A stretch of 64,000 bases of DNA from Clostridium swellfunianum. GTDB lineage: Bacteria; Bacillota; Clostridia; Clostridiales; Clostridiaceae. The notes under the pieces were generated by a model, which saw nothing but the letters and a program-made list of their open reading frames with translations, was not told where the DNA came from and made no database searches. Within the stretch, counting starts at the first letter, position 1, and every line of letters begins with the position of its first letter. Location: the NCBI RefSeq assembly GCF_023656515.1, contig NZ_JAMOFV010000006.1, positions 4,543,735-4,607,734 on the forward strand. The letters are read 5' to 3'. A program made the translations under genes and the position numbers. Shown piece by piece: positions 8,982-17,432 of the stretch.

Positions 8982-9893
8982 ATGAGAAAAATACTCTCCG
9001 TAGCAGCTATTATAATATCTCTTATTTTAATTCTTTTAGCTTACTTCCTCCCCCAACGCAATTCTAAAAATGTTGTTTCAACTTCATCGATTGGAAGGCT
9101 TTCTTCAACGCCTGTTGAATTTTTAAATTATAATTCAAATACTCGCTACATTGATAGTCTTTCTAAATTTATTTATGTAGCCCATCGTGGTGCTCCTCTG
9201 GCAGCAAAGGAACCTGAAAACTCTCTACCAGCATTTAAAGCTTCGAAGAAATTAGGCTTTAAGATAGTTGAAACAGATTTGCATCTAACAAAAGATGGAC
9301 AATGGGTTGTAATGCATGACCATTCTTTGGATAGAACAACAACAGGTAAGGGAACAGTAAAAAGCAAGTCATTAAAATATATTAAAAAGTTAAAACTTAA
9401 GGAAGCTGAAAATGAACTTTTATTAGTACCTACAATGGACGAGTTTCTGAGTTTATGCAGTAAAGAAGCCCTTATACCTATATTAGATATAAAGCCAAAT
9501 GAGGATGAAATTACTTCTGAAAACTATAATGACCTATTATTGACCTTACACAAATATAATTTATTAGACAAGTCTATCTTTACCTCTTATTCAAAAGAAG
9601 TCCTGACAGAGCTTAGAAAGCGTGATAATATAACTCCTATTGCAGTCATGATGGAGCCTTCAGAAGCTAATATAGCTTTCACAAAACAATTAGGCAATTC
9701 CTTTATGTATTTAAATCATAGTGAACTCAGTGATGCTACCATAGATCTCATAGGCAAAAATAATTTAAGATATGGAGTCTGGACTATAAATGATGAAAAG
9801 GTTGCCAAGCATTTCTTAGACAGAGGTGCAATCATGATAGTTACTGACAGCTTATTATTTCAACAGGATAATATAAATGGGTACCGAAACTAG
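8982..9893 (+). CDS. Membrane-anchored glycerophosphodiester phosphodiesterase
   Basis: Residues 5-24 form a signal anchor, followed by a GDPD TIM-barrel. Catalytic features are visible: HRGAP near residue 67, ENSLPAF, the ETDLHLTKDG metal-binding segment, and MHDHSLDRTT. The family splits glycerophosphodiesters into glycerol-3-phosphate and an alcohol. Being exported, this one probably acts on lipid or teichoic-acid breakdown products outside the membrane. At 303 residues it is normal for the family plus an anchor. AGGAGG lies 6 nt before the ATG. The stop codon lies in the loop of the terminator hairpin. It has no partner gene in the neighbourhood. Confidence 0.88.
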   Translation: MRKILSVAAIIISLILILLAYFLPQRNSKNVVSTSSIGRLSSTPVEFLNYNSNTRYIDSLSKFIYVAHRGAPLAAKEPENSLPAFKASKKLGFKIVETDLHLTKDGQWVVMHDHSLDRTTTGKGTVKSKSLKYIKKLKLKEAENELLLVPTMDEFLSLCSKEALIPILDIKPNEDEITSENYNDLLLTLHKYNLLDKSIFTSYSKEVLTELRKRDNITPIAVMMEPSEANIAFTKQLGNSFMYLNHSELSDATIDLIGKNNLRYGVWTINDEKVAKHFLDRGAIMIVTDSLLFQQDNINGYRN

Positions 9894-9907
9894 CGGTACC
9901 CATTTTT
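9877..9907 (+). terminator. Rho-independent terminator overlapping the phosphodiesterase stop
   Basis: Arms ATGGGTACCG and CGGTACCCAT enclose a 7-nt loop that contains the TAG stop. A TTTTT run follows. Confidence 0.88.
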
Positions 9908-9916
9908 ACATTTGAC

Positions 9917-10792
9917 CTATTTGATTATTCCTTCCAACATGCCAAGAAAAATCGTAACTGCAAGCAAATCCGCAGAACCTCCTGGACTTATATTTCTTTC
10001 TACAAAATCTCTATTCATATTTTTGAGCTTTAAAAATCCATCTGGCTGTTGTATTCCGCCCTCTAAAACAAATGTTTTAGCAAGCTTCCGAACATAAGCT
10101 AGACTTTCCATTCCACCTCTTGTAACTATGTTGGTATCTTCGCTGTCTGCCATGATGTTTAGTAGAATGTCTAGAAACAAGTCATTCATAGAAAGCTTTT
10201 TTTCACTCCTAAAAGCTCTAAGAACTTTAACGGCATTCTTTTGAATGCTAAAAAAGCCGCTTTCTACCTCCCCACGAATTCCTTTAAAGCCATATTCCAT
10301 ATACAACCTTTCTCCGTGAGTAAGAGTTTTCTTATTTTCTATTCCCTTAAAGTCTTTTTGGGTTAAACCACAGGTAATCTTTTTTACTTCTTCACATACC
10401 TGCTCTATATCAAATCTTCTTGCTCCAGTTTCTTTGTGAAGTTTGCCGGATACAGCACAAAGAATACCCATTGAAAATATTATTCCCTTGTGAGTGTTTA
10501 CTCCATTTGTAGCCTCGAACATGTATCTTTCACATTCTATACCTGGTTTTCTCACACGATCTAAAAGCTTTGTACATTCCTCACTCTCAAATAAAAGGCC
10601 TTCGATTGCGCAGTCATATAGTCCTTTATACAAGGCTGAACTGCTTGCCATGAAAGTAAAAAAGTCCATGTCCTTATGAGCTCCTGAGTCGTCTCTATCT
10701 ACAAGACCAGGCTTTGGAGTGGTGCTTACTTCATATAATATAGCTCTCTGAGCCAGTGAAGCTGCATAGTGAGCGAAATCTTCTTTTGTCAT
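9917..10792 (-). CDS. citG: Triphosphoribosyl-dephospho-CoA synthase
   Basis: CitG makes 2'-(5''-triphosphoribosyl)-3'-dephospho-CoA from ATP and dephospho-CoA, the precursor of the prosthetic group of citrate lyase. The 291-residue protein shows the family motifs STTPKPGLVDR (23-33), GAHKDMD (37-43), NTHKG (99-103) and SEDTNIVTRGG (217-227). It is 7 nt downstream of a GntR regulator on the same strand, and a CitMHS carrier lies just beyond that. No citrate lyase (citDEF), ligase (citC) or holo-ACP synthase (citX) lies in this window, so its target must be encoded elsewhere. The malonate decarboxylase homologue MdcB is the alternative, but the citrate-carrier context favours CitG. Confidence 0.88.
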   Translation of the reverse strand: MTKEDFAHYAASLAQRAILYEVSTTPKPGLVDRDDSGAHKDMDFFTFMASSSALYKGLYDCAIEGLLFESEECTKLLDRVRKPGIECERYMFEATNGVNTHKGIIFSMGILCAVSGKLHKETGARRFDIEQVCEEVKKITCGLTQKDFKGIENKKTLTHGERLYMEYGFKGIRGEVESGFFSIQKNAVKVLRAFRSEKKLSMNDLFLDILLNIMADSEDTNIVTRGGMESLAYVRKLAKTFVLEGGIQQPDGFLKLKNMNRDFVERNISPGGSADLLAVTIFLGMLEGIIK

Positions 10793-10799
10793 AAATATA

Positions 10800-11495
10800 T
10801 CACCTATTTTCCTGCTGTTTCATATCTTCCATAACTACTTCAAGTGACACCTCTAAGTGTTTTTTTATTATACTGTCTATATCAGCTTTGTTTTTTTCAG
10901 CTATAGCTTTTAAGATTTCTCTATGCTCCTTAAGAGCTTTCCCTCTTCTTTCATCATCTGAGATAGATATATTTCTAAATCTTTGAAGGTATTCATTAAG
11001 TTTGCTTATCATGCTTGCCAGCCTCTTCATTTTGCTGGCTTCATAAATCTTTGAATTGAATACGCCAAACAATCTTATAACCTCTTCAACGTCTCCTTCT
11101 TTGTCCTTTTGTTCAGTTAAATCAAGAAGTTCTTCAATATCCTTAAGTTGTTTGTCAGTAATATTGTCCATAGCCTCGATTGCTGCTAATACCTCCAGGT
11201 TATGTCTTATTTTAAAAATCTCTATAACATCCTCTGCAGATATTCTTTTTATCACAACTCCAACCCTTGGAATGTTCTCTACAAGTTCTTCCATCTCAAG
11301 CATTCTTAGCGCTTCTCTAACCGGAGTTCTGCTTATATTAAGCCTCTCTGCATATTCTTTCTCTATAATTCTTTCCCCAACAGGAATTATTCCGCTTATT
11401 ATAGTTTTTCTAAGTCCTTCATACACTACTTCTCTTATAGGTTTATTCTGATTAAAATTTGTATTTTGGATAAGCAAATCCATATAATTAATCAT
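10800..11495 (-). CDS. GntR-family (FCD domain) regulator, probably of citrate genes
   Basis: The N-terminal GntR winged helix contains ISRTPVREALRMLE, and an all-helical FCD effector domain follows from about residue 80. I place the start at ATG 11493-11495 (protein begins MINYMDLL) because AAGGAAG lies 6 nt upstream. A TTG 27 nt earlier keeps the frame open but has no good ribosome site. The gene overlaps no neighbour and is followed after 7 nt by citG, so the two form an operon. GntR proteins control citrate fermentation in some Firmicutes (CitO of Enterococcus). A role as citrate-responsive regulator of citG and the adjacent CitMHS gene is inferred. Confidence 0.83.
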   Translation of the reverse strand: MINYMDLLIQNTNFNQNKPIREVVYEGLRKTIISGIIPVGERIIEKEYAERLNISRTPVREALRMLEMEELVENIPRVGVVIKRISAEDVIEIFKIRHNLEVLAAIEAMDNITDKQLKDIEELLDLTEQKDKEGDVEEVIRLFGVFNSKIYEASKMKRLASMISKLNEYLQRFRNISISDDERRGKALKEHREILKAIAEKNKADIDSIIKKHLEVSLEVVMEDMKQQENR

Positions 11496-11573
11496 TAATA
11501 ACTTCCTTTCCCTTAGCAACAAGGTAATGTTATACTACTTAGATTTTAACCAAAGTAAGTGTAATTTACAAAT

Positions 11574-11600
11574 AAAAAAAGTTCCCGAAGGAACTTTTTT
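11574..11600. terminator. Bidirectional-looking terminator after CitMHS copy 2
   Basis: Arms AAAAAAGTTCC and GGAACTTTTTT around a CGAA loop. On the minus strand it ends the carrier transcript, which separates that gene from the GntR-citG operon. Confidence 0.88.
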
Positions 11601-11615
11601 AAAGATAAGTATCTA

Positions 11616-12929
11616 TTATAGAGGCATAACTCCTGTAATAGCTGCTGCTAATACGAAAATTATGAAAGTACCGATTGACCACTTAGCAGCAAATCTTTGC
11701 CATTCCCCCATATCTACTTCTGTTATTTGAAGTAGTAAATATATGAATGCAACAAGTGGGCTTAATAAGTGGAATGCTTGACCCATTGTTGAAGCAATAC
11801 CTATTTGTAATGGAGTGAATCCATAAGTTGCACCTGTTTGTGCAAGTACTGGAAGCACACCAAAGTAGAATGCGTCATTTGATAATAAGAATGTTCCAGG
11901 GATACTGATTACAGCTGTAACAAGTGCCCAATGTGATCCAAAGGATTTTGGAACTATTGAAGCAAGGTTTAGAGCTATAGCATTAGCCATTCCTGACTCT
12001 GTAAGTATTCCCATGAATATACCTGCTGCAAGAACCATTACTATAACTTGAATTGCATTTCCAGCATGTCTCTCGATAAGTTCTCTTTGAGTCTTTAGCT
12101 TTGGATAGTTGATTATAAGAGCTAAAGCAACAGCAAGTTCAAATATAACAGCTGATGGAAGCTTGCCAGCTATTAAGAAGTACATTACTAATACAGTTAA
12201 TATGAAGTTTACCCAAATAAGCTTTGGTCTTCTAAGAGCTGCTTCTTCTTCATCCATTGTAGCAGCCATTTCATCTAAAGCTGTCTCATCAATTTTAACA
12301 ATTCCTAATCTCTTACGTTCTTTTAAACCTAACAAGTATGCAACAACTATACCCCAAATTACGCCAAGTACCATTCCTGGAACTAGTGGTGCAAGTATAG
12401 CTCCACCTTCAATCTTTAAAGCTGCCATTATACGAGCAGTAGGACCGCCCCATGGTAAAAGATTCATTACTGAGTTTTGCATTATAATTATAGTTGCTAA
12501 GTATAAAGGCTTTATTTTAAGCTTCTTATAAACTGGTAATAAAGCTGATGTAACTATCATTGTAGTTGTTGTTCCGTCTCCGTCGAAGGAAACTACAGCA
12601 GCTAATATTGCTGTTCCAACTAGAACCTTTAAAGGGTCACCCTTAACGGCCTTAACTATAAACTTAACTAGTGGATCAAACAATCCAACATTTATCATTA
12701 TACCAAAGAAAAGAATTGCAAATAATAGCATTGTAGCAGTTGTTGTAACACCCTTAATTCCTGTAAGTGCATAGGCACCAAGCTTTGGTCCCATTCCGCC
12801 AATTAAAGCGAATATAACTGGTATTGTTATAAGTGAAGCAAATGCTGTCATTTTCTTCATCATTATTAGAACCATGAAAGTAATAACTATTCCATAACCT
12901 AGTAACGTTAATGTTGTTTGCCAAGTCAT
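11616..12929 (-). CDS. CitMHS-family citrate transporter, copy 2
   Basis: This 437-residue polytopic membrane protein has the family motifs SFDGDGTTTT near residue 113 and LLPWGGPTARI near residue 155. It is homologous to the carrier at 3.8-5.2 kb but clearly diverged, and it lacks the 20-odd extra residues of that protein. It should import citrate or a related acid as a metal complex. Its own promoter and terminator make it a single-gene unit beside the GntR-citG operon. Two cre-like sites near the promoter suggest glucose repression through CcpA. The ribosome site AGGAGG lies 7 nt before the ATG. Confidence 0.88.
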   Translation of the reverse strand: MTWQTTLTLLGYGIVITFMVLIMMKKMTAFASLITIPVIFALIGGMGPKLGAYALTGIKGVTTTATMLLFAILFFGIMINVGLFDPLVKFIVKAVKGDPLKVLVGTAILAAVVSFDGDGTTTTMIVTSALLPVYKKLKIKPLYLATIIIMQNSVMNLLPWGGPTARIMAALKIEGGAILAPLVPGMVLGVIWGIVVAYLLGLKERKRLGIVKIDETALDEMAATMDEEEAALRRPKLIWVNFILTVLVMYFLIAGKLPSAVIFELAVALALIINYPKLKTQRELIERHAGNAIQVIVMVLAAGIFMGILTESGMANAIALNLASIVPKSFGSHWALVTAVISIPGTFLLSNDAFYFGVLPVLAQTGATYGFTPLQIGIASTMGQAFHLLSPLVAFIYLLLQITEVDMGEWQRFAAKWSIGTFIIFVLAAAITGVMPL

Positions 12930-12949
12930 ATTAACATCCTCCTAATTTT

Positions 12950-12964
12950 TTGTAAACGTTATTA
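12950..12964. promoter_or_regulatory. Candidate cre site in the CitMHS copy 2 leader
   Basis: TTGTAAACGTTATTA matches the cre consensus WTGNAANCGNWNNCW at all but one position. It lies about 20 nt before the start codon and downstream of the promoter, a road-block position for CcpA. Confidence 0.5.
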
Positions 12965-13003
12965 TTTGTATAACACTTAAAATTTCTCGCCGGCTTTAAT
13001 ATG

Positions 13004-13040
13004 ATTATATAAAGCTAGTCCCCCTAATACAACGATTTCA
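13004..13040 (-). promoter_or_regulatory. Sigma-A promoter of CitMHS copy 2 with overlapping cre-like site
   Basis: On the minus strand TTGTAT (13027-13032), a 17-nt spacer and TATAAT (13004-13009) form a good promoter. A cre-like TGAAATCGTTGTAT (13027-13040) overlaps the -35, so CcpA could block polymerase directly. Confidence 0.55.
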
Positions 13041-13134
13041 TAGATAATATCTTGTCAGTTCGTGTATTTTTTGTGTACTTCTTAAAATATTCTTAAAATA
13101 AGTTTAAAATAATCTTAGAGTTTATTAAAATTAC

Positions 13135-13174
13135 AAAAGTGCTAAATCTCCTCAATAGAAATTTAGCACTTTTA
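13135..13174 (-). terminator. Terminator of the histidine kinase gene
   Basis: Perfect 13-bp stem AAAAGTGCTAAAT with its complement around a 13-nt loop, shortly after the kinase stop at 13185. Confidence 0.8.
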
Positions 13175-13184
13175 TTCATAACCA

Positions 13185-15401
13185 CTAGTCTGCTATGATT
13201 TTTTTAATAGTTTCGTTTAGCTTAGTTAGCTGAATTGGTTTTGAAATACATGCATCAATAGTGTCGTTTTTTTCTAAAACCTCCAGGCTTTTATCCATAT
13301 AACCTGTTATTAGAATTACCTTTATATCTTTATTAATCGCCTTAGCCTTTTCAGCAAGCTCATTTCCTTTAAGATTTGGCATCATGAAATCTGTAATAAG
13401 CAAATTAAAGTCCTTGGGGCTTTCCTCAAAAATATCCAAAGCTCTTATTGGATCTGTTTCTATAGCTATGTCACAATCCATATGCTTTAAACCTTTTTTC
13501 AATAGCTTTGTAATATTTTCATTGTCATCTACTACTAATATTTTTTTATTGTTGTAACTAAGTTTATCTAACTTTAGTTCATCCTTAAAAATATTCTGTT
13601 CTTCAAGTAAAGGCAGGTAAACCTTAAAGCTGCTTCCTTCTCCTTCCTTGCTTTCAACTGTAATAGTTCCTTGATACTTGTTTATAATACTTTGAACCAC
13701 AAAAAGTCCAAGCCCTGTGCCTTCGCCAATTTCCTTAGTAGTGAAAAATGGATCAAATATTCTTTCCCTTGTTTCTTCATCCATTCCACAGCCCGTATCC
13801 TTTATTGTAATAACTGCATAGTTTTTTCCCTTTGGAATTGTTCCTGCTATTTCATGTGCTTCTTCACCAGAAACAGTATCAAGACTTATTTCAATATATC
13901 CCTTATTAACTTTAATTGCCTGATAAGCATTTGTGCAGAGGTTAAAAATAACCTGATGCAGTTGAGTAAAATTAGCCATAACCAAGCCGCAGTTCTCTTT
14001 AATATATTCGTTTACTATAACATTTTTGGGTACAATAGCTTTTAAAAGCTTGATAGTATCATTAGTAATCTCGTTTATATCAATAGGTTCAACTTTAATT
14101 ATTCCATTATCCTTTCTGCTAAATAGGAGTATCTGCTCTATCAAATCCTTCCCCTTTTGAGAAGCTTTATAGATTTCATCAATCTCTTCATAATACTCTC
14201 CGTCTTTAGGTATCTGCATCAAAAGCAGCTCTGAGTATCCCAGTATAGGAGTAAGCAAATTATTTATATCGTGAGCAATCCCTCCAGCAAGAGTGCCTAT
14301 CATCTTAAGCTTATGCGAGTGATAAAGCTCTGCTTCCTTTTTTCTAAGCTGCTCAGAGGTTTCGTTAAGCATCTTTAAATAACTTGTTTCCTTTTCAAGC
14401 TCCTCCTTGTTCTTTTTCATCCTAAGCAGAGCTATAACAAAGAAACATATTATTATAACTATCAAGCTCACTATGCCAACTATCTTTACAAGAAACTTAT
14501 TTATAGGCTCTTGAATTTCATCGTAGGACATTGTTAAGGCTACAATCCAAAAATGATCTCCTAAATTAACAGGAGTATAAGCATTTAACTTCTTTGCCTT
14601 CTTAAGAATATTATCTCCCCACCAGTAGGAATGATAAATAGCAGTTCCTTCTTTTCCTGTAAGCTGAGAAGCTATTAAATCTTCAAGCTCTTTATAGTCT
14701 AGGTCTGGAAAAACCTGCTTTCTAGTTTCAATAACATCCATGCCAACCTGCTGCTTTACAGTATGCATTATTATTATACCGTTTTGATCCTTCACAAGAG
14801 CGTAGCCTTTTTCACCTATTCTTACTGGTTCAATAAGTTTGTCATAAATTACATTAAGATTGATTGCTGCTGAAACTATTCCCTTGAGCTTTCCCCCATC
14901 AATAACAGGCTCGTAAATATTTAGAACAAAAATATTTTTTTCCTTATCAAAGTAAGCATTGCCGATATAGGTTGTTTTCTTTTCAGCTGCAGTTTTAATA
15001 TCATCGGAAACGGTTTTATCAATATTTGAAATACCTTGTGGATATCTCATCAAAACCTTCCCCTTATCATCTATAAAATAAACCGAATCTATTTCATTTC
15101 CACCAGCACCATAATAAGTTATGATTTTTTGCTTGTAATCATTAGTAGTTATGCTTTTTATAAAATCTTTATCCTGAGTAATAATCCTCATGCTATCTAT
15201 AGTATCACTTATGAAAAGCTCTATACTTCTTGATATAGATCTTGAGTTTCCAAGCATATTCTGCTGCTGCTGTGTTACAATTTCTTTTCTATAGCCATCA
15301 TAAATAAGGTAAATTAACGTACTTAAAATACAAAGCAAAAGTGCTACTGATGCTGCTTGTACCTTTCTGTTTTTATATCTATTTAAAAGTGTCTTTATCA
15401 A
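13185..15401 (-). CDS. Hybrid sensor histidine kinase with dCache domain and receiver
   Basis: The 738-residue protein has, in order: TM1 (about 16-34), an extracellular double-Cache ligand-binding domain (about 40-295), TM2 (about 303-326), a coiled coil, a HisKA domain with the phospho-acceptor in GGIAHDINNLL (H377), a HATPase with GTGLGLFV, and a C-terminal receiver with D671 in ITDFMMP. The start is TTG 15401, supported by GGAGG 8 nt upstream. dCache domains commonly bind amino acids or small organic acids. It is divergent from a response regulator across 120 nt, suggesting one signalling system that senses an external nutrient. The nearby carriers are possible targets, but no direct evidence ties them. 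Confidence 0.88.
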   Translation of the reverse strand: MIKTLLNRYKNRKVQAASVALLLCILSTLIYLIYDGYRKEIVTQQQQNMLGNSRSISRSIELFISDTIDSMRIITQDKDFIKSITTNDYKQKIITYYGAGGNEIDSVYFIDDKGKVLMRYPQGISNIDKTVSDDIKTAAEKKTTYIGNAYFDKEKNIFVLNIYEPVIDGGKLKGIVSAAINLNVIYDKLIEPVRIGEKGYALVKDQNGIIIMHTVKQQVGMDVIETRKQVFPDLDYKELEDLIASQLTGKEGTAIYHSYWWGDNILKKAKKLNAYTPVNLGDHFWIVALTMSYDEIQEPINKFLVKIVGIVSLIVIIICFFVIALLRMKKNKEELEKETSYLKMLNETSEQLRKKEAELYHSHKLKMIGTLAGGIAHDINNLLTPILGYSELLLMQIPKDGEYYEEIDEIYKASQKGKDLIEQILLFSRKDNGIIKVEPIDINEITNDTIKLLKAIVPKNVIVNEYIKENCGLVMANFTQLHQVIFNLCTNAYQAIKVNKGYIEISLDTVSGEEAHEIAGTIPKGKNYAVITIKDTGCGMDEETRERIFDPFFTTKEIGEGTGLGLFVVQSIINKYQGTITVESKEGEGSSFKVYLPLLEEQNIFKDELKLDKLSYNNKKILVVDDNENITKLLKKGLKHMDCDIAIETDPIRALDIFEESPKDFNLLITDFMMPNLKGNELAEKAKAINKDIKVILITGYMDKSLEVLEKNDTIDACISKPIQLTKLNETIKKIIAD

Positions 15402-15521
15402 TACTTTATCCTCCGTTGTAATAATGAGTTGATTTTTATAGATGTAATTTAATATAATAAGATTATATATGAAAATGTTTTAATTCAAAAGTTATAATAT
15501 TATCCAAACAACGAGGTAAAT

Positions 15522-16226
15522 ATGGATCAAATAAGAATTCTTATCGTAGAAGATGAAGAACCTATAAGAAAATTAATTGCCAAAGTGCTTAATGCTGAAG
15601 GTATATTGGTTACTCAAGCAGCAAATGGTACACAAGGCTTAGATATGATAAATAAATATAAATTTGATTTGATTATTTTAGATATCTTAATGGATGATAT
15701 CTCTGGTTTTGATGTGGCAAGAGAAATCAGAAAGTATAATCTCCAGATTCCAATAATCTTTTTAAGTGGTAAAAAGGAAGATGAAGATATCATTCATGGC
15801 CTTGATATTGGAGCTGACAGCTACATTACAAAACCCTTCAGTCCTTCTGTACTCTGCGCTCAAGTAAAATCACAAGTCAAGAGGCATAGGCAGATTTTAA
15901 AAGAGGATACAATCTCAAATATTATTTCTCATGGTCCTTTTAAATTTGACCAAAACAGCTATAAATTTTACAAAAATGATGATGAAATCAAGCTTTCCTC
16001 CAAAGAAACCAAGCTTATCAAGTTTTTTATGGAGCATCCAAATCACGTATTCTCAAAGGAACAGCTTTACCAAAATGTATGGGGTGATGCTGAAGTAGAT
16101 GAGAACAGCATCATGGTTTATATGAAATATTTAAGAAACAAAATTGAAGATGTGCCAAGCAAACCTAAATATATCAAAAATGTATGGGGCATTGGCTATG
16201 AATTTAGTGTGAGCAGTTTAAAGTAA
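15522..16226 (+). CDS. OmpR/PhoB-type response regulator
   Basis: The receiver domain (about 5-118) has the acidic pair in VEDEE, phospho-acceptor D54 in LILDILMDD and the conserved lysine in ITKPFSP. A C-terminal winged-helix DNA-binding domain spans about 133-230 and ends in the usual KNVWGIGYEF. At 234 residues it is typical of the family. It is divergent from the hybrid kinase and likely its partner, although that kinase has its own receiver and phosphorelay routing is uncertain. The coding end overlaps the end of the convergent AbrB-type permease by 9 nt. Confidence 0.88.
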   Translation: MDQIRILIVEDEEPIRKLIAKVLNAEGILVTQAANGTQGLDMINKYKFDLIILDILMDDISGFDVAREIRKYNLQIPIIFLSGKKEDEDIIHGLDIGADSYITKPFSPSVLCAQVKSQVKRHRQILKEDTISNIISHGPFKFDQNSYKFYKNDDEIKLSSKETKLIKFFMEHPNHVFSKEQLYQNVWGDAEVDENSIMVYMKYLRNKIEDVPSKPKYIKNVWGIGYEFSVSSLK

Positions 16227-16235
16227 GCTGCTCAC
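16209..16235. terminator. Hairpin spanning two convergent, overlapping stop codons
   Basis: GTGAGCAG and CTGCTCAC (8 bp, perfect) enclose the stop codons of the response regulator and the convergent permease. Only short T-rich tracts follow, so termination may be partial. Confidence 0.5.
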
Positions 16236-17303
16236 ATACTTTATTATTATTGGGAAGAATGCAATTATACACACATATCTTGAAAGCTGCATAACAGCAA
16301 CCTTTGGAGCATCTCCTCCAAGATCCTTTGCAATAAGCGCCATGTCGGATACTCCGCCAGGAGCACTTGCCAATAGTGCCGTAACTATTTCTATTCCTCC
16401 AAACTTGCTTATTAAAAAGCCTATAAGGAAATTAACAGCAATTATGCCGATTAGCATAATAAGCGCTGGTACTATAACTGTCTTAAGAGCTAGAACATCT
16501 GCATAGGTCATTCTTTCTCCTATTAGTATTCCTGCAAAAATCTGCGTTGCTCTTCTTAAATTAAGGGGCATATATCCTTTTCCAGTAAATATGTTTAAGG
16601 CACCTGCTGCCACCATTGCAAAAGTCATGGCCCCTGCTGGAATCTTTAACCTATAACCTATTAATCCCATAACTAAAGCTGCTGCCAAAGTAACTACGAG
16701 GTTTTTAGCTTTTACTTTTATGTCTAGTTTGTCTTTTTTAGCTTCTTCATTAGCTTCTGCTTGTTCACAGCATAGAACTTCTTCTCTAGCCATCTCAAGC
16801 TGATCGTTTGAATATATCTTAGAATGTATAAATTTCATCATTGGTGGAAGTATTATAAACACGATTAAAAGTCTAACCATTTGAAGTATAGCAACCTTTG
16901 AAGTATCAGCTCCCATATCGCTGCTTATAAGCGACATGTCCACAATTCCAGCTGGCGCACTGGCAAATAGACAGGTAACTAAATCAACTCCTGTAGCTCT
17001 ATACATTATATATCCCATAAGAAGGTTTAAAAGTATCATGCTAACTACCATTAGTGCTGCGGGCTTAAAAATATATCTTAAATCAAGTACGTCTTTTTTG
17101 CTTATTCCTGCTCCAATAAAAGCCCCAGCGGAAATTTGAGTAATGACCTTTACATCTTGAGGCATAAAAGCCTTTCCTGTAATTACATTAAAAGCTGCTA
17201 CAGCAATCATTGAGCCTACCATAGCCCCTGCTGGAACTTTAAACTTTAACGCTGTAAGTCCTCCAACAGCTCCTACAATTATAGTTAAAATTAATTCTGT
17301 CAT
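16218..17303 (-). CDS. AbrB-family membrane protein (putative permease)
   Basis: The 361-residue protein is two homologous halves of about 150 residues, each with five or so helices. Each half starts with a GLxxLKFKVPAGAMVGSM-like segment (KVPAGAMVGSM near residue 25, KIPAGAMTFAM near residue 222) and holds a SAPAGIVDMSLI or SAPGGVSDMALI repeat. This is the AbrB duplication family (formerly annotated ammonia monooxygenase), whose E. coli namesake is a membrane protein of unclear transport role. A charged cytoplasmic linker of about 40 residues joins the halves. It is divergent from a LysR gene, which suggests substrate-responsive expression. Function beyond membrane transport is unknown. Confidence 0.82.
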   Translation of the reverse strand: MTELILTIIVGAVGGLTALKFKVPAGAMVGSMIAVAAFNVITGKAFMPQDVKVITQISAGAFIGAGISKKDVLDLRYIFKPAALMVVSMILLNLLMGYIMYRATGVDLVTCLFASAPAGIVDMSLISSDMGADTSKVAILQMVRLLIVFIILPPMMKFIHSKIYSNDQLEMAREEVLCCEQAEANEEAKKDKLDIKVKAKNLVVTLAAALVMGLIGYRLKIPAGAMTFAMVAAGALNIFTGKGYMPLNLRRATQIFAGILIGERMTYADVLALKTVIVPALIMLIGIIAVNFLIGFLISKFGGIEIVTALLASAPGGVSDMALIAKDLGGDAPKVAVMQLSRYVCIIAFFPIIIKYVSSLL

Positions 17304-17393
17304 AACCCTTACCTTTCAATCCATTAGTATTGTATTAGAACTATTAATATTGTATCATTTAATAGGCAGTATATCTAATACTATAAATTTTAT

Positions 17394-17409
17394 AAAACCT
17401 ATAGGTTTT
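17394..17409. promoter_or_regulatory. Palindrome AAAACCTATAGGTTTT before the LysR gene
   Basis: A perfect 16-bp palindrome lies 24-39 nt upstream of the LysR start, in the divergent AbrB/LysR spacer. It is a candidate autoregulatory operator or a small 5' hairpin. Confidence 0.3.
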
Positions 17410-17432
17410 TAACTATAAGGGAGTCACTCACT

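Noticed and set aside
13671-14045. 124-codon plus-strand frame inside the histidine kinase gene
   Set aside because: It lies wholly over conserved HisKA/HATPase coding sequence and its composition is that of an antisense shadow.
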